Notes under the pieces: model-generated | Told to the model about the DNA's origin: nothing | The model's database searches: none | What the model saw: only the letters and a program-made list of their open reading frames with translations | Assembly: GCA_910580235.1 (NCBI GenBank) | Contig: CAJTVU010000001.1 | Span: forward strand, 310,001-374,000 | Direction of reading: 5' to 3' | Source of the DNA: an uncultured Dorea sp. | Lineage (GTDB): Bacteria; Bacillota; Clostridia; Lachnospirales; Lachnospiraceae | Length of the DNA: 64,000 bases | Translations under genes and position numbers: made by a program | Shown here: positions 43,799 to 51,617 of the stretch, piece after piece | Numbering within the stretch: position 1 is the stretch's first letter | Layout of the letters: each line of letters starts with the position of its first letter

Positions 43799-45622
43799 TT
43801 AATCAAAAATATTTCCTACCACTTCCTGATTTATAATATTTTTAGATTTTAATATATGCAATTTTATTAAATGATACTTTTTTATTTCTTCTATTACAGA
43901 AAAATTATTCCTTTGCATTTTCCCATATTGTTTATATAATATAGAATGAGAGTCCACAAATAAATTATTTATCTTTTCCAAAACATATTTATCATAAAAC
44001 TTCTCCATATATCTAATGGCTTTTTCATGTGAATCAAACACCTCCATAATTTGGCAATAATATGAAATAGCATTATACCAATTTTTCTGATCTTCACTTA
44101 TCTTTACGTATTTACATGCAGCATTTATTCTCTTTGCATAAAAACTAGCCTTATCGTATTCTTTTCTACTAACATGACATAACAATGCTAAATATTCTGT
44201 TCCTTTATGTACATCCTCACCTGGCAGATGAACTACTGAAGCAGACGGGAAATAAGCCTCAATATTATTTTCTAAAATACAATCTTTAAACTCTCTGACC
44301 GCAGTTCCTATATAGCCACAATCTTTTAAAGATATTGTTTTTAAATCTTTTAATTTAATTGCAGAAAATAATTTTGTATTATAAATTTGTGCATATTTAA
44401 TCGTCATAGGCTTCAGTTCCGACAAGCCCGGTATAATAATTTGAAATGTCGGAAACCCTAAAATGCTCATTTCTCTAATTAAAACGTCTCTTCCCGAATC
44501 AATTATTCTTTTAATCCAAGCACATAAAATCTCTTTATTACTTTGATGCGAAACATTTGTAGGTTCACAAAATTCATATGGTGATGGATTTAACAAAAAC
44601 TGATATGGATATTGTGCTAATCCGACTTTAAATGAATTCGAAATATTATCCCATTCACTAACATTATAATTTTTAAAATCTATATAATTCATTCTTGCAA
44701 ACGCCTGTATATTTTGACCCTGTGTTGCTTCTGTAAAAGTTCTTTCCATTGCGACGCCATAATCAGGATGACATCCGAATCTCACACCATACTTACCAGT
44801 ATTTTTTTCTATGACAATTAATGCCGCTACCGGATACTCTCCGCCAAAAGAACAATCCTTTAAATAAATTTCGTGGTCTTTATTTTCTTTTAGTTGCTGA
44901 TACATTCTAAATATATAAGGATATTTTTCTACATAATCTTCCGGAATATCTGGAAGACCAATCTGTTCCATAAAAACCCTTTTTTGTGCAACTCTCTCAT
45001 AAATTTCTGACAAACCTTGTACTAATGCTTCTTCTTTTGTATTTCCTGCACACATCCCATTGCTACCATAGCATCTCATAAATACCTTTTTAGGTAAATA
45101 TTCTAATTTTTGACTTTTAACGTTATAAAATGGAATTGTGGCAAATGAGTCTTCACAATTTTGAACCATTTGTTCATAGACTTCCAATTCTCTGAACATT
45201 TTAGCCTTCTCACATACTGCCAAATTTTCGGCTCCTTTTTCTTTAAAATATTCTTGTATATAAGAACTATTTTCTTGTACTATTTGAAATGAACTTTTGT
45301 CTACTTCATCTATATCTTTACAAATATTATCCATCCCCAGATCATCCATTCTTACCAAAATTCCGCTTTGATATCTTTCCAAAAATTCTGCATACCCACT
45401 AGCTTGAGCATATTCTTTTGATACGCCTTTGCCATTTGTTCCTATATTGCTTCCCTTAATATTAATCCTTACAGAATATGTTCCTATAATCTCCTCCCTA
45501 TTCTTCCAGATTTCTTCTACTTCTATTTGATTCTTCTCTAATATCTGTTTTATTAATTTTACAGTTTCTTGGGGCTCTCTTTCTTTATAATGCATAACCT
45601 GTTGTGTAGTTTCTTTTATCAT
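43799..45622 (-). CDS. YcaO-domain protein of the E. coli YcaO type
   Basis: A 607-residue protein that matches E. coli YcaO in length and blocks rather than azoline-forming enzymes. The ATP-binding motifs are GKGVSKEYAQASGYAEFLER, QGLSEIYER and GCHPDYGVAMERTFTEATQG. SNGMCAGNTKEEALVQGLSE and LPDIPEDYVEKYPYI parallel the E. coli protein. The C-terminal part is helical and TPR-like and lacks the PxPxP end of azoline synthetases. YcaO enzymes activate a peptide amide with ATP. The nearby methyltransferase and precursor support a RiPP role, but no partner E1-like or TfuA protein is present, so the modification cannot be predicted. Confidence 0.87.
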   Translation of the reverse strand: MIKETTQQVMHYKEREPQETVKLIKQILEKNQIEVEEIWKNREEIIGTYSVRINIKGSNIGTNGKGVSKEYAQASGYAEFLERYQSGILVRMDDLGMDNICKDIDEVDKSSFQIVQENSSYIQEYFKEKGAENLAVCEKAKMFRELEVYEQMVQNCEDSFATIPFYNVKSQKLEYLPKKVFMRCYGSNGMCAGNTKEEALVQGLSEIYERVAQKRVFMEQIGLPDIPEDYVEKYPYIFRMYQQLKENKDHEIYLKDCSFGGEYPVAALIVIEKNTGKYGVRFGCHPDYGVAMERTFTEATQGQNIQAFARMNYIDFKNYNVSEWDNISNSFKVGLAQYPYQFLLNPSPYEFCEPTNVSHQSNKEILCAWIKRIIDSGRDVLIREMSILGFPTFQIIIPGLSELKPMTIKYAQIYNTKLFSAIKLKDLKTISLKDCGYIGTAVREFKDCILENNIEAYFPSASVVHLPGEDVHKGTEYLALLCHVSRKEYDKASFYAKRINAACKYVKISEDQKNWYNAISYYCQIMEVFDSHEKAIRYMEKFYDKYVLEKINNLFVDSHSILYKQYGKMQRNNFSVIEEIKKYHLIKLHILKSKNIINQEVVGNIFD

Positions 45623-45635
45623 TATCTTAACTCCT

Positions 45636-46535
45636 TTATTTTTCGTTTACTCCTGTGACTAACAACATACTCCCCCCCACCCACTCCCATATAGAATTAT
45701 CCTCCAAGTTATCTAACCAAAAGTTCTTTTTTTTAGAAAGCAACTCTTTTAAAAATTCTATTTTATTTTTAGGAAAAAGTCCTATGAACTTAGGATAATT
45801 ACTCAGAGCATCCAATCTTTTGATTTGTCCTAAATATAAATTTTTAATATACGTCTCTTTTTCTACATACGGTATTGACGCATCACTCAATGAGAAAGCA
45901 TATCCTAGCGGAAATATTGATATTCTTTTCAATCCGTTTTCACAAAAAAATTGGGGCATCTCTGCTGTACTTATCCCTTTACTGATACTATGCGCTCCTA
46001 AACCACTTGCCTCCAAAGCAATCATATATTCTTTATTTAGTTCTTTTAACTCATCATTCCACTTGCAATTACTCGGATAATTCCCTCCATAAAGCATTGT
46101 CGAATCAAAAGACATTGCTGTTATAGATGATATTGTCGCACCTTTTTTAGCTGCCCTTTTTAATTCTTTTATAGAGGTATATGGATCTTCGACACAATTA
46201 AAAAATGTAAAACTAAAAACTGTATCAAATTCATTATCTTTAAACGGGAGATCATAAGCAGAGCAACATATGTAATGCACACGATTATCTCCCTTAACTC
46301 TTTTGGCTTGTTTAATAAAATTATTGTCCCGATCCAGTCCATAAAAATCAACATTTTGAGTATACTTCGAAATAAATTCTGTAAAACAGCCTGTTCCACA
46401 CCCAATTTCTAATACTTTCGAAGAATCCTGAATTTTGCAACGATTCTTCAATGATTCTCCCCATTCCGTATTAAGTAATATTTGTCTTGTTGCATCTAAA
46501 TCATGAGCATTCTGTATATATTGTGACCACAACAT
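45636..46535 (-). CDS. Class I SAM-dependent methyltransferase
   Basis: A 299-residue methyltransferase with the SAM-binding motif VLEIGCGTGCFTEF, then DFYGLDRDNNFIKQAKR, YDLPFKDNEFDTVFSFTFFNCV and the LKRAAKKGATISSITAM block of methyltransferase 11-type enzymes. It is the first gene of the RiPP operon, 13 bp upstream of the YcaO gene. It may methylate the precursor or the final product. The upstream region (46536-48000) holds an IS110 relic that now separates it from operator site 6. Confidence 0.83.
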   Translation of the reverse strand: MLWSQYIQNAHDLDATRQILLNTEWGESLKNRCKIQDSSKVLEIGCGTGCFTEFISKYTQNVDFYGLDRDNNFIKQAKRVKGDNRVHYICCSAYDLPFKDNEFDTVFSFTFFNCVEDPYTSIKELKRAAKKGATISSITAMSFDSTMLYGGNYPSNCKWNDELKELNKEYMIALEASGLGAHSISKGISTAEMPQFFCENGLKRISIFPLGYAFSLSDASIPYVEKETYIKNLYLGQIKRLDALSNYPKFIGLFPKNKIEFLKELLSKKKNFWLDNLEDNSIWEWVGGSMLLVTGVNEK

Positions 46536-46679
46536 TTTACTTCTCCATTATGAAGTGACTTTTGTCAAGAAGTAAATTTAAGAAATAACAAACTTTTTTC
46601 TCTGACAAAACTCACATTTGTTTTCTGAAGATATTCGGAATAAGTGTTTGTCATAACAGTTCCCGCCATTTGGTCACTC

Positions 46680-47822
46680 ATTATCCGTGGATTGCTTACC
46701 TAAGGTCTAATGATCTGCCGTAACCTCTGCTGTCCTAGAACATGGATCCATGCATTCCTACACGGCCGACAAGGATATGACGCAGATGGCTTGAACCTTG
46801 AAGCAGCCAAAGGTTCCTTCCAGATATCTCCGATTGGCTTTGTTTATTGTTGTCGCTGATTATGCAGCTACGCCTGATTAATCATCTTGATTACCAACCA
46901 TCAATAGACAGCCGATTATCAAGAGTTTCGCCACAGTCTATTCACTCTTGACGAGCGGAGGACATTCTGATATCACACTATACTCATGTTGTATGTCGTC
47001 ATGCCCCATATGAAACAGGCAAGCCCCTTGCTACCACTGTTACCGTTACATTCTTTTTCTTGCCATGTATTATCATCTTATAATACTTTCTTCTCAATCT
47101 TTCGTTTTCTTTGTCTGCATACGCAATCACCTCCCGTGAGCTGCCCCCTGCCTTCCCTTCAAGTCCTTTGATTTATGCCCAATCTGTCCTTCACAGATGC
47201 CTTTGAACACCCCTACCAGCAGTTTCCCTCCTTATTACCAAAGTTCTCTATCTGGTGTGTCTCCCTATCCATTTGTCCAAGCCCTATCGTCCTCAGTAAT
47301 TTTAAATATACTTGTGTCTATTTCCCTTTGATATAATGGAACTCCTGACTTAAACAAAATGCACTAATCCTCTGCTTTGTCTTTTTCAAGTCGCATTTAT
47401 AGTCATCCCTCACCCGCAGATATGCTTTGACATCATCATCTCTATTTGTCGGGATGTGAATCGCATGATAACCACCATAGGCAAAGCACTGCGCTATCAT
47501 CAGTGCCCCCTTATCTGTTTAATCCGTTTACCCTGTGTCATCATAATCTTCAGAGCAAGAATCACACAGCGAATCCCTTTTTAACTAATTCATGATATAG
47601 GGAGCTCCCCAAGCATCTAGCCTCATAACTGCAGAAAATGTCGTATGCATCTTTTACCTTTCTCTTTATATTCTCAATGAACTGCACTATGTTGTCTGAA
47701 TCCGGTGTTACCTGACATTTGCATAAATAATATCATCCCTATCAAGTCTTGGCTCAATAGCGCATAAAGTGTAGTTTGTGCTATGGACATCCATTCCGAT
47801 TCGTAGTATTCTTTTCATTAGA
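46680..47822 (-). pseudogene. IS110-family transposase relic
   Basis: The N-terminus at 47822 reads MKRILRIGMDVHSTNYTLCAIEP, the DEDD-type IS110 opening. Further frames give VKAYLRVRDDYKCDLKKTKQRISAFCLSQEFHY (47318-47500) and the end VTVTVVARGLACFIWGMTTYN (near 46998). At least three frameshifts interrupt it. The 3' flank (to about 46680) looks like non-coding IS110 end DNA. It lies between operator site 6 and the methyltransferase gene. Confidence 0.82.
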
Positions 47823-48001
47823 TGATCTCCCTTTGTATGTGGTAATTCCTGTTATCATTGTTTTTTCCAGAACTTAATGTACCAGTAAATTCACGTTACT
47901 ACAAATGTGAGGTCACTCCATCTTGTCCTTTTGTTCTTCTTTTTAAAATAGGATTAATTTATTATTATTTTAAAATAAAATTTTCAAAATTCGACCTTGT
48001 T

Positions 48002-48030
48002 GTCAAAATTACGCGATTTAATGTAAAATT
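48002..48030 (-). promoter_or_regulatory. LytTR-like operator/promoter, site 6
   Basis: GTCAAAAT at 48002-48009 and GTAAAATT at 48023-48030 on the + strand are 21 bp apart. On the minus strand it points to the IS110 relic and, beyond it, to the RiPP operon starting at 46535. It resembles the agr site more than the other cassettes (GTCAAAAT half-site). Confidence 0.63.
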
Positions 48031-48074
48031 TATTTTATAAGCAACATAACTTCAAAACTTTCTTGGAAAAGTCA

Positions 48075-48145
48075 CTTATCTTTTTATCTGAATAATAACT
48101 AACCATACCTAATATAAAACTTGCAATCGCACATAAGAATATTTA
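48075..48145 (-). pseudogene. Short 3' fragment of the 25122-type gene
   Basis: The stretch encodes FLCAIASFILGMVSYYSDKKI-like residues of the last part of the small exported protein and breaks off at both ends. It is the fourth trace of this gene and again lies just upstream of an operator. Confidence 0.65.
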
Positions 48146-48238
48146 ATATTTATTCTGTAAATTTTATTTAAAACTTTAAAATAACACATTTTTACTATTT
48201 CTACCACTTTTTTTCTGTAAAATATTGTACGATAAAAA

Positions 48239-48266
48239 AACCAGCTCCGTACAACCGGATCTGGCT
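48239..48266 (-). terminator. Rho-independent terminator after agrB
   Basis: On the minus strand CCAGATCCG and CGGAGCTGG form a stem around GTTGTA, followed by seven T. It ends the agrACDB transcription unit 16 bp after the agrB stop. Confidence 0.82.
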
Positions 48267-48282
48267 TTTTTACTTTCTTATT

Positions 48283-48849
48283 CTACTCCTTTTGCTTTGC
48301 TTTCCCTATGGCCATTGTCGACACTACGATGAAGTAGACAAGGAATATCTCGAAAAGATACTTGTCCCACCCCATGGCCAGGCACAATGCCGCAAGCCCG
48401 AAGTGCAGGCTCAGGAATATGCAGAGCTTCTTACGGAAGTACCTGTCTTCTTCCTCGTCCACCTTCCGGTTGTTATTTTCGACCGGGTATAGGATATACA
48501 CAGCCGCCCCGAATGTTATGACCAGAAGGAAGACGGGGACCTGCGGCGCCTGCACATACTTTACAAGCGCCAGGACGGCAGAGTATGTCAGGCATGATAA
48601 GATGAAGCACGAGTGGAACCTCTCCAGATGAAGCCCGCCTGCGTAGGCTCTAAGTGGAGCAAAGATCAGGAAAAAGAGCGCTCCTCCTATCAACATATCC
48701 ATATAGGCCGCCAAGGCTATACAATACAAGACAAAACACCCAAGCTCTATCCCGATCTGGAATCCGTACTCGTACACATCCCTCTCTTCCTCATCTACCA
48801 TGCCCTTTTTGATCACATAATCTGCCAGAAGGCAAGATGCTCTGTACAT
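48283..48849 (-). CDS. agrB: AgrB-type peptidase/exporter of the autoinducing peptide
   Basis: A 188-residue AgrB family membrane cysteine protease that cleaves and cyclises the AgrD peptide. CLLADYVIKKGMVDEEERDVYEYG is the usual N-terminal block. The catalytic His is in RAYAGGLHLERFHSC, where GGLH is the family signature, and the Cys lies 64 residues or less beyond in the membrane part (HSCFILSCL). Transmembrane helices fill the rest. The ATG at 48847-48849 is preferred; the longer reading (to 49068) merely runs over agrD in another frame. It begins 2 bp after the agrD stop. Confidence 0.88.
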   Translation of the reverse strand: MYRASCLLADYVIKKGMVDEEERDVYEYGFQIGIELGCFVLYCIALAAYMDMLIGGALFFLIFAPLRAYAGGLHLERFHSCFILSCLTYSAVLALVKYVQAPQVPVFLLVITFGAAVYILYPVENNNRKVDEEEDRYFRKKLCIFLSLHFGLAALCLAMGWDKYLFEIFLVYFIVVSTMAIGKAKQKE

Positions 48850-48851
48850 CT

Positions 48852-49001
48852 TTAGAACTTCCTGAATCTCTTCATATTCTCTGGCTGCTTCGGCTGATGG
48901 TAGACCATCATACATCGGCTGTTCGCTGCAGATGATAACATATTGTTTGCTACAGACGTCAATACTTTTGCCGCCCCATTCTTCACTCTCTTCTCTTTCA
49001 T
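48852..49001 (-). CDS. agrD: AgrD-type cyclic autoinducing-peptide precursor
   Basis: A 49-residue gene hidden in another frame of the DNA formerly read as an agrB extension. Its start has GAGGAGG 6 bases upstream. The N-terminal part is an amphipathic helix (KVLTSVANNMLSSAANS), followed by the thiolactone-forming Cys in SRCMMVYHQPKQPENM and a charged tail with the proline-rich recognition block YHQPKQP, which is typical of clostridial AgrD. Cyclisation would join Cys30 to the carbonyl of a residue four positions on, giving a 5-residue ring such as CMMVY. It is followed 2 bp later by agrB and preceded by operator site 7. Confidence 0.88.
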   Translation of the reverse strand: MKEKRVKNGAAKVLTSVANNMLSSAANSRCMMVYHQPKQPENMKRFRKF

Positions 49002-49068
49002 TAGAATCCTCCTCATATAGACTTAATGAGATTACAATACCACTTTTCACGCTCAAAAATGGATCCAT

Positions 49069-49097
49069 GTCAAAATTACGGCATTTTTCGTCAAAAT
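49069..49097 (-). promoter_or_regulatory. LytTR-like operator of agrDB, site 7
   Basis: GTCAAAAT at 49069-49076 and again at 49090-49097 (+ strand) form a perfect pair of 8-bp direct repeats 21 bp apart. It overlaps the agrC stop codon and lies 68 bp before agrD. AgrA of staphylococci binds 9-bp repeats separated by 12-13 bp at its P2/P3 promoters, which is the same spacing. It would give positive feedback on agrDB. Confidence 0.75.
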
Positions 49098-50377
49098 TCT
49101 CTCAAATTCATCAAGATCGTCAAGACAAAATACCCGTCCTCCGCCTTCGCTATGCTCTCCCCCTCGTACTGATCCGCAATCTTCTCGATAGAGCTTAAGC
49201 CAAACCCATGCAGATGGCCTTCCTCCTTTGTAGAAATAAAATTGCCCTTCCTGTCCTGACTAAGTTCATGCTCAAATGGATTGCGTATCCGCATGACCCA
49301 CGAGCCCTTCTTCACCCCCATAGAGATCTCGATGATCTTTTCCTTCCCCGTACACGCCTTTGTCGCATCAATGGCATTGTCGATGGCATTTCCGACCACG
49401 ACGCCAAGATCGCACTCTTTAATCGGAAGATCCTCCGGTATAAAGATGTTCAGATGGAATTGGATCCCATACTCTTTTGCCAGCGCATATTTAAAATTAA
49501 TAATCGCGTCTACCGTGCTGTTCCCGGAATGAGAAATGGTCTCTGAAGCCTCGCTGGCTTTAATAATCTTATTGAGATTCCTGACCGCCGCGTCCCTTTC
49601 ATCGTTCTCCAGCGCATTCTTTAGGACGACGATCTTATTGATCAGATTGTGCTTCTCCTCGTGAAAGCCTTCCATCATCTTCTTCTGGGCGGCCAGGCTC
49701 TGTGAGATCGCGTCGATCTGCTGGACATACGCCATCCGCTCTTTCTCCGATGTGAATATCTCATTGATCTTTATATAAAGCTCGAATATCCCCACATTGA
49801 AAAGAATCAGGATGCTAATCGTCAATATGGAGAGGATGAACGCCGACTCTTTCGAATAAAATTCATTCAATGCAATGAAGATACTGCCAAAAGGAATAAA
49901 AAGCAATAACAGAAGGTATGTATTGGGGATCAGTATCTCTTTCTTCTTTTTCCAAAAATAGGCCAACAGATACACTGCAATAATCATAGTAATCTTAGAT
50001 ATAGCCGTCCCTATAATATCTAAGTTCCTACTTGTCGTCTGAATGTTTCCCATAACGAAGAAAACAAACATTTCTATCAGCGACCATACAGAGCAAAACA
50101 TGAGCCATAAAAAGTATTTTGATTTCCCCTCGCTTTTATAGCCAAATAGAGCAATGAGAAAGATTAACAGCATATTCAATAACGTTGCCCATACATTCAT
50201 ATTGCCTTTGTTATATTCAAAATACAACTGCAGCGCGCAAAAAGCAATCCATACTAATATAGAGAATCCGTTTAATTCTCGTTTCTCAAAAAATCCTCCC
50301 CAGAATTTATTTACAATCCACACAGTCGCTATAACCATCGAAATGCTTAAGATCAATTGTCCCACGTCACCTGGCAT
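49091..50377 (-). CDS. agrC: AgrC-type sensor histidine kinase
   Basis: A 428-residue GHKL-family sensor kinase. Six to seven transmembrane helices fill residues 1-200, then a linker (NEIFTSEKERMAYVQQIDAIS). The phosphoacceptor His is in HEEKHNLINKIVVLK. The catalytic part has N-box NAIDNAIDATKA, SWVMRIRNPF and the G-box HGFGLSSI. Its end lies inside operator site 7. It overlaps the agrA stop by 11 bp and is expected to detect the cyclic AgrD product. Confidence 0.9.
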   Translation of the reverse strand: MPGDVGQLILSISMVIATVWIVNKFWGGFFEKRELNGFSILVWIAFCALQLYFEYNKGNMNVWATLLNMLLIFLIALFGYKSEGKSKYFLWLMFCSVWSLIEMFVFFVMGNIQTTSRNLDIIGTAISKITMIIAVYLLAYFWKKKKEILIPNTYLLLLLFIPFGSIFIALNEFYSKESAFILSILTISILILFNVGIFELYIKINEIFTSEKERMAYVQQIDAISQSLAAQKKMMEGFHEEKHNLINKIVVLKNALENDERDAAVRNLNKIIKASEASETISHSGNSTVDAIINFKYALAKEYGIQFHLNIFIPEDLPIKECDLGVVVGNAIDNAIDATKACTGKEKIIEISMGVKKGSWVMRIRNPFEHELSQDRKGNFISTKEEGHLHGFGLSSIEKIADQYEGESIAKAEDGYFVLTILMNLREF

Positions 50378-51098
50378 CGATTTCTCCTCCTAACAGATCG
50401 CTGTACCTTCTTGCAAATTTCTTTTGCGTAGCCGCGCTGATCGCAAGTGTCTTACCGTTCGCCAACGTCACTCCGCTCCTCGACCTTGTCCGGATCAGCA
50501 GGAAGTTAACCAGGTAAGACTGATGGATCCGTAAGAACGGGATCTTCCCTTTCGATAGCTTCCCCTCCACGTCTGAGAGCTTACCATAGAACTCTTCCAC
50601 GCTGCCGTCCAGGCAGTAGACGTTTACTTTTCTCCCGTTGCTTTCAAAATATAAGATATCTTTACAGGGGATCCTATATTCTCTGCCATTGCTGCTATAT
50701 GTAAAGAAGAAGACTTTATTACATATCTTCTCGTGCACTTCTAAAAAAGTTTTTATAAACAGCTCCTTATCGATCGGCTTCTTAAGAAATGCGAACACAT
50801 CCAGACGGAACAGCTCCAACACATACTTATCATAGGCCGACACATAGATCAGCATCGCATTCTCGTCCACTTTGCGTATATTGCCGGCGCTTGCTATCCC
50901 ATTGCCATTTTCCATCTCGATATCCATATATATCAGATCATAGCGCGTCCCTCTTAGCACTTCTTTCTCTAATTCCTGCCCACTGTAAAACGCGTCGATA
51001 TCCATCCGTATGTTATGCTGTTTGCTAATATCGGAAAGCAGCCCTTCAATCTCATTTATAATTACATTCTCATCGTCACATATCGCTATCTTTAGCAT
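50367..51098 (-). CDS. agrA: AgrA-type LytTR response regulator
   Basis: A 243-residue response regulator with an N-terminal receiver (phosphoacceptor Asp in LIYMDIEMENG, Lys in AFLKKPIDKELF) and a C-terminal LytTR DNA-binding domain (VFFFTYSSNGREYRIPCKDILYFES, IPFLRIHQSYLVN). LytTR proteins bind pairs of short direct repeats about two helical turns apart, which is exactly the shape of the operators seen throughout the island. It is translationally coupled to agrC. Confidence 0.92.
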   Translation of the reverse strand: MLKIAICDDENVIINEIEGLLSDISKQHNIRMDIDAFYSGQELEKEVLRGTRYDLIYMDIEMENGNGIASAGNIRKVDENAMLIYVSAYDKYVLELFRLDVFAFLKKPIDKELFIKTFLEVHEKICNKVFFFTYSSNGREYRIPCKDILYFESNGRKVNVYCLDGSVEEFYGKLSDVEGKLSKGKIPFLRIHQSYLVNFLLIRTRSRSGVTLANGKTLAISAATQKKFARRYSDLLGGEIDAR

Positions 51099-51154
51099 CT
51101 TGATTCCCTCTTCCCAACACGAACATCTTATCTTCTGTGCTACGTACCATACAA

Positions 51155-51349
51155 TTACTTTTCAATAATACAATGGCTGACCGCATACTCCAGGAACAGC
51201 CCGATCAGCTCGTTCCTGCTGCGCCCGGTCTTGAAGGCTACATCGTCTATCTGGCTGACGATCTCCTCCTTGACTCTTACTGAGAATACACGGTAGCCAT
51301 CGTCGCCTTTATTCCTCTTCGGCTTGATTATCAAACTGTCATTCGCCAT
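51155..51349 (-). CDS. Ribbon-helix-helix (Arc/CopG-like) regulator
   Basis: A 64-residue protein beginning MANDSLIIKPKRNKG (51349, with GGAGGTG upstream). The YRVFSVRVKEEIVSQIDDVA strand-helix and the GRSRNELIGLFLEYAV helix form an RHH fold. It lies 50 bp upstream of agrA on the same strand and may regulate this promoter. The upstream extension to 51406 is unlikely to be translated. Confidence 0.75.
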   Translation of the reverse strand: MANDSLIIKPKRNKGDDGYRVFSVRVKEEIVSQIDDVAFKTGRSRNELIGLFLEYAVSHCIIEK

Positions 51350-51600
51350 ATCACACCTCCATATTAAGCATACCCTCCAGGGCTCTGTATTGCAGTATTC
51401 CCGCATGGGTATATTTTATGCTCATATAGTGTGCGTTTATATGATATACTTTATGTTAAATTAATTGATTAATTTTATGTGTTATTATATGTTTTATTAT
51501 ATACTTAACTATATGTTATATCTTACATTGTATTTTACGTCATATTATCCCTTAAGCCAAGTATAAGAATATATAAAATATCTTTCATTTTAAATAATCC

Positions 51601-51617
51601 CCCTCAGTGTACAAGGG
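51601..51617. repeat. Solitary MITE end at the MATE gene terminus
   Basis: CCCTCAGTGTACAAGGG matches the MITE terminus exactly, with TA on its right (51618-51619). It supplies the stop codon of the MATE gene (LVH then TGA), as another copy does for the CPBP gene at 20725. Confidence 0.7.

Noticed and set aside
46986..47171. Plus-strand frames within the IS110 relic
   Set aside because: They are antisense to the degenerate transposase and show no family pattern.
24971..48030. Repeated promoter blocks as a CRISPR array
   Set aside because: The repeats are kilobases apart, with no regular spacers and no cas genes.
48850..49068. 73-residue N-terminal extension of AgrB
   Set aside because: The extension overlaps agrD in another frame, starts without a good ribosome site and gives a length longer than usual for AgrB. 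The ATG at 48849 matches the family.
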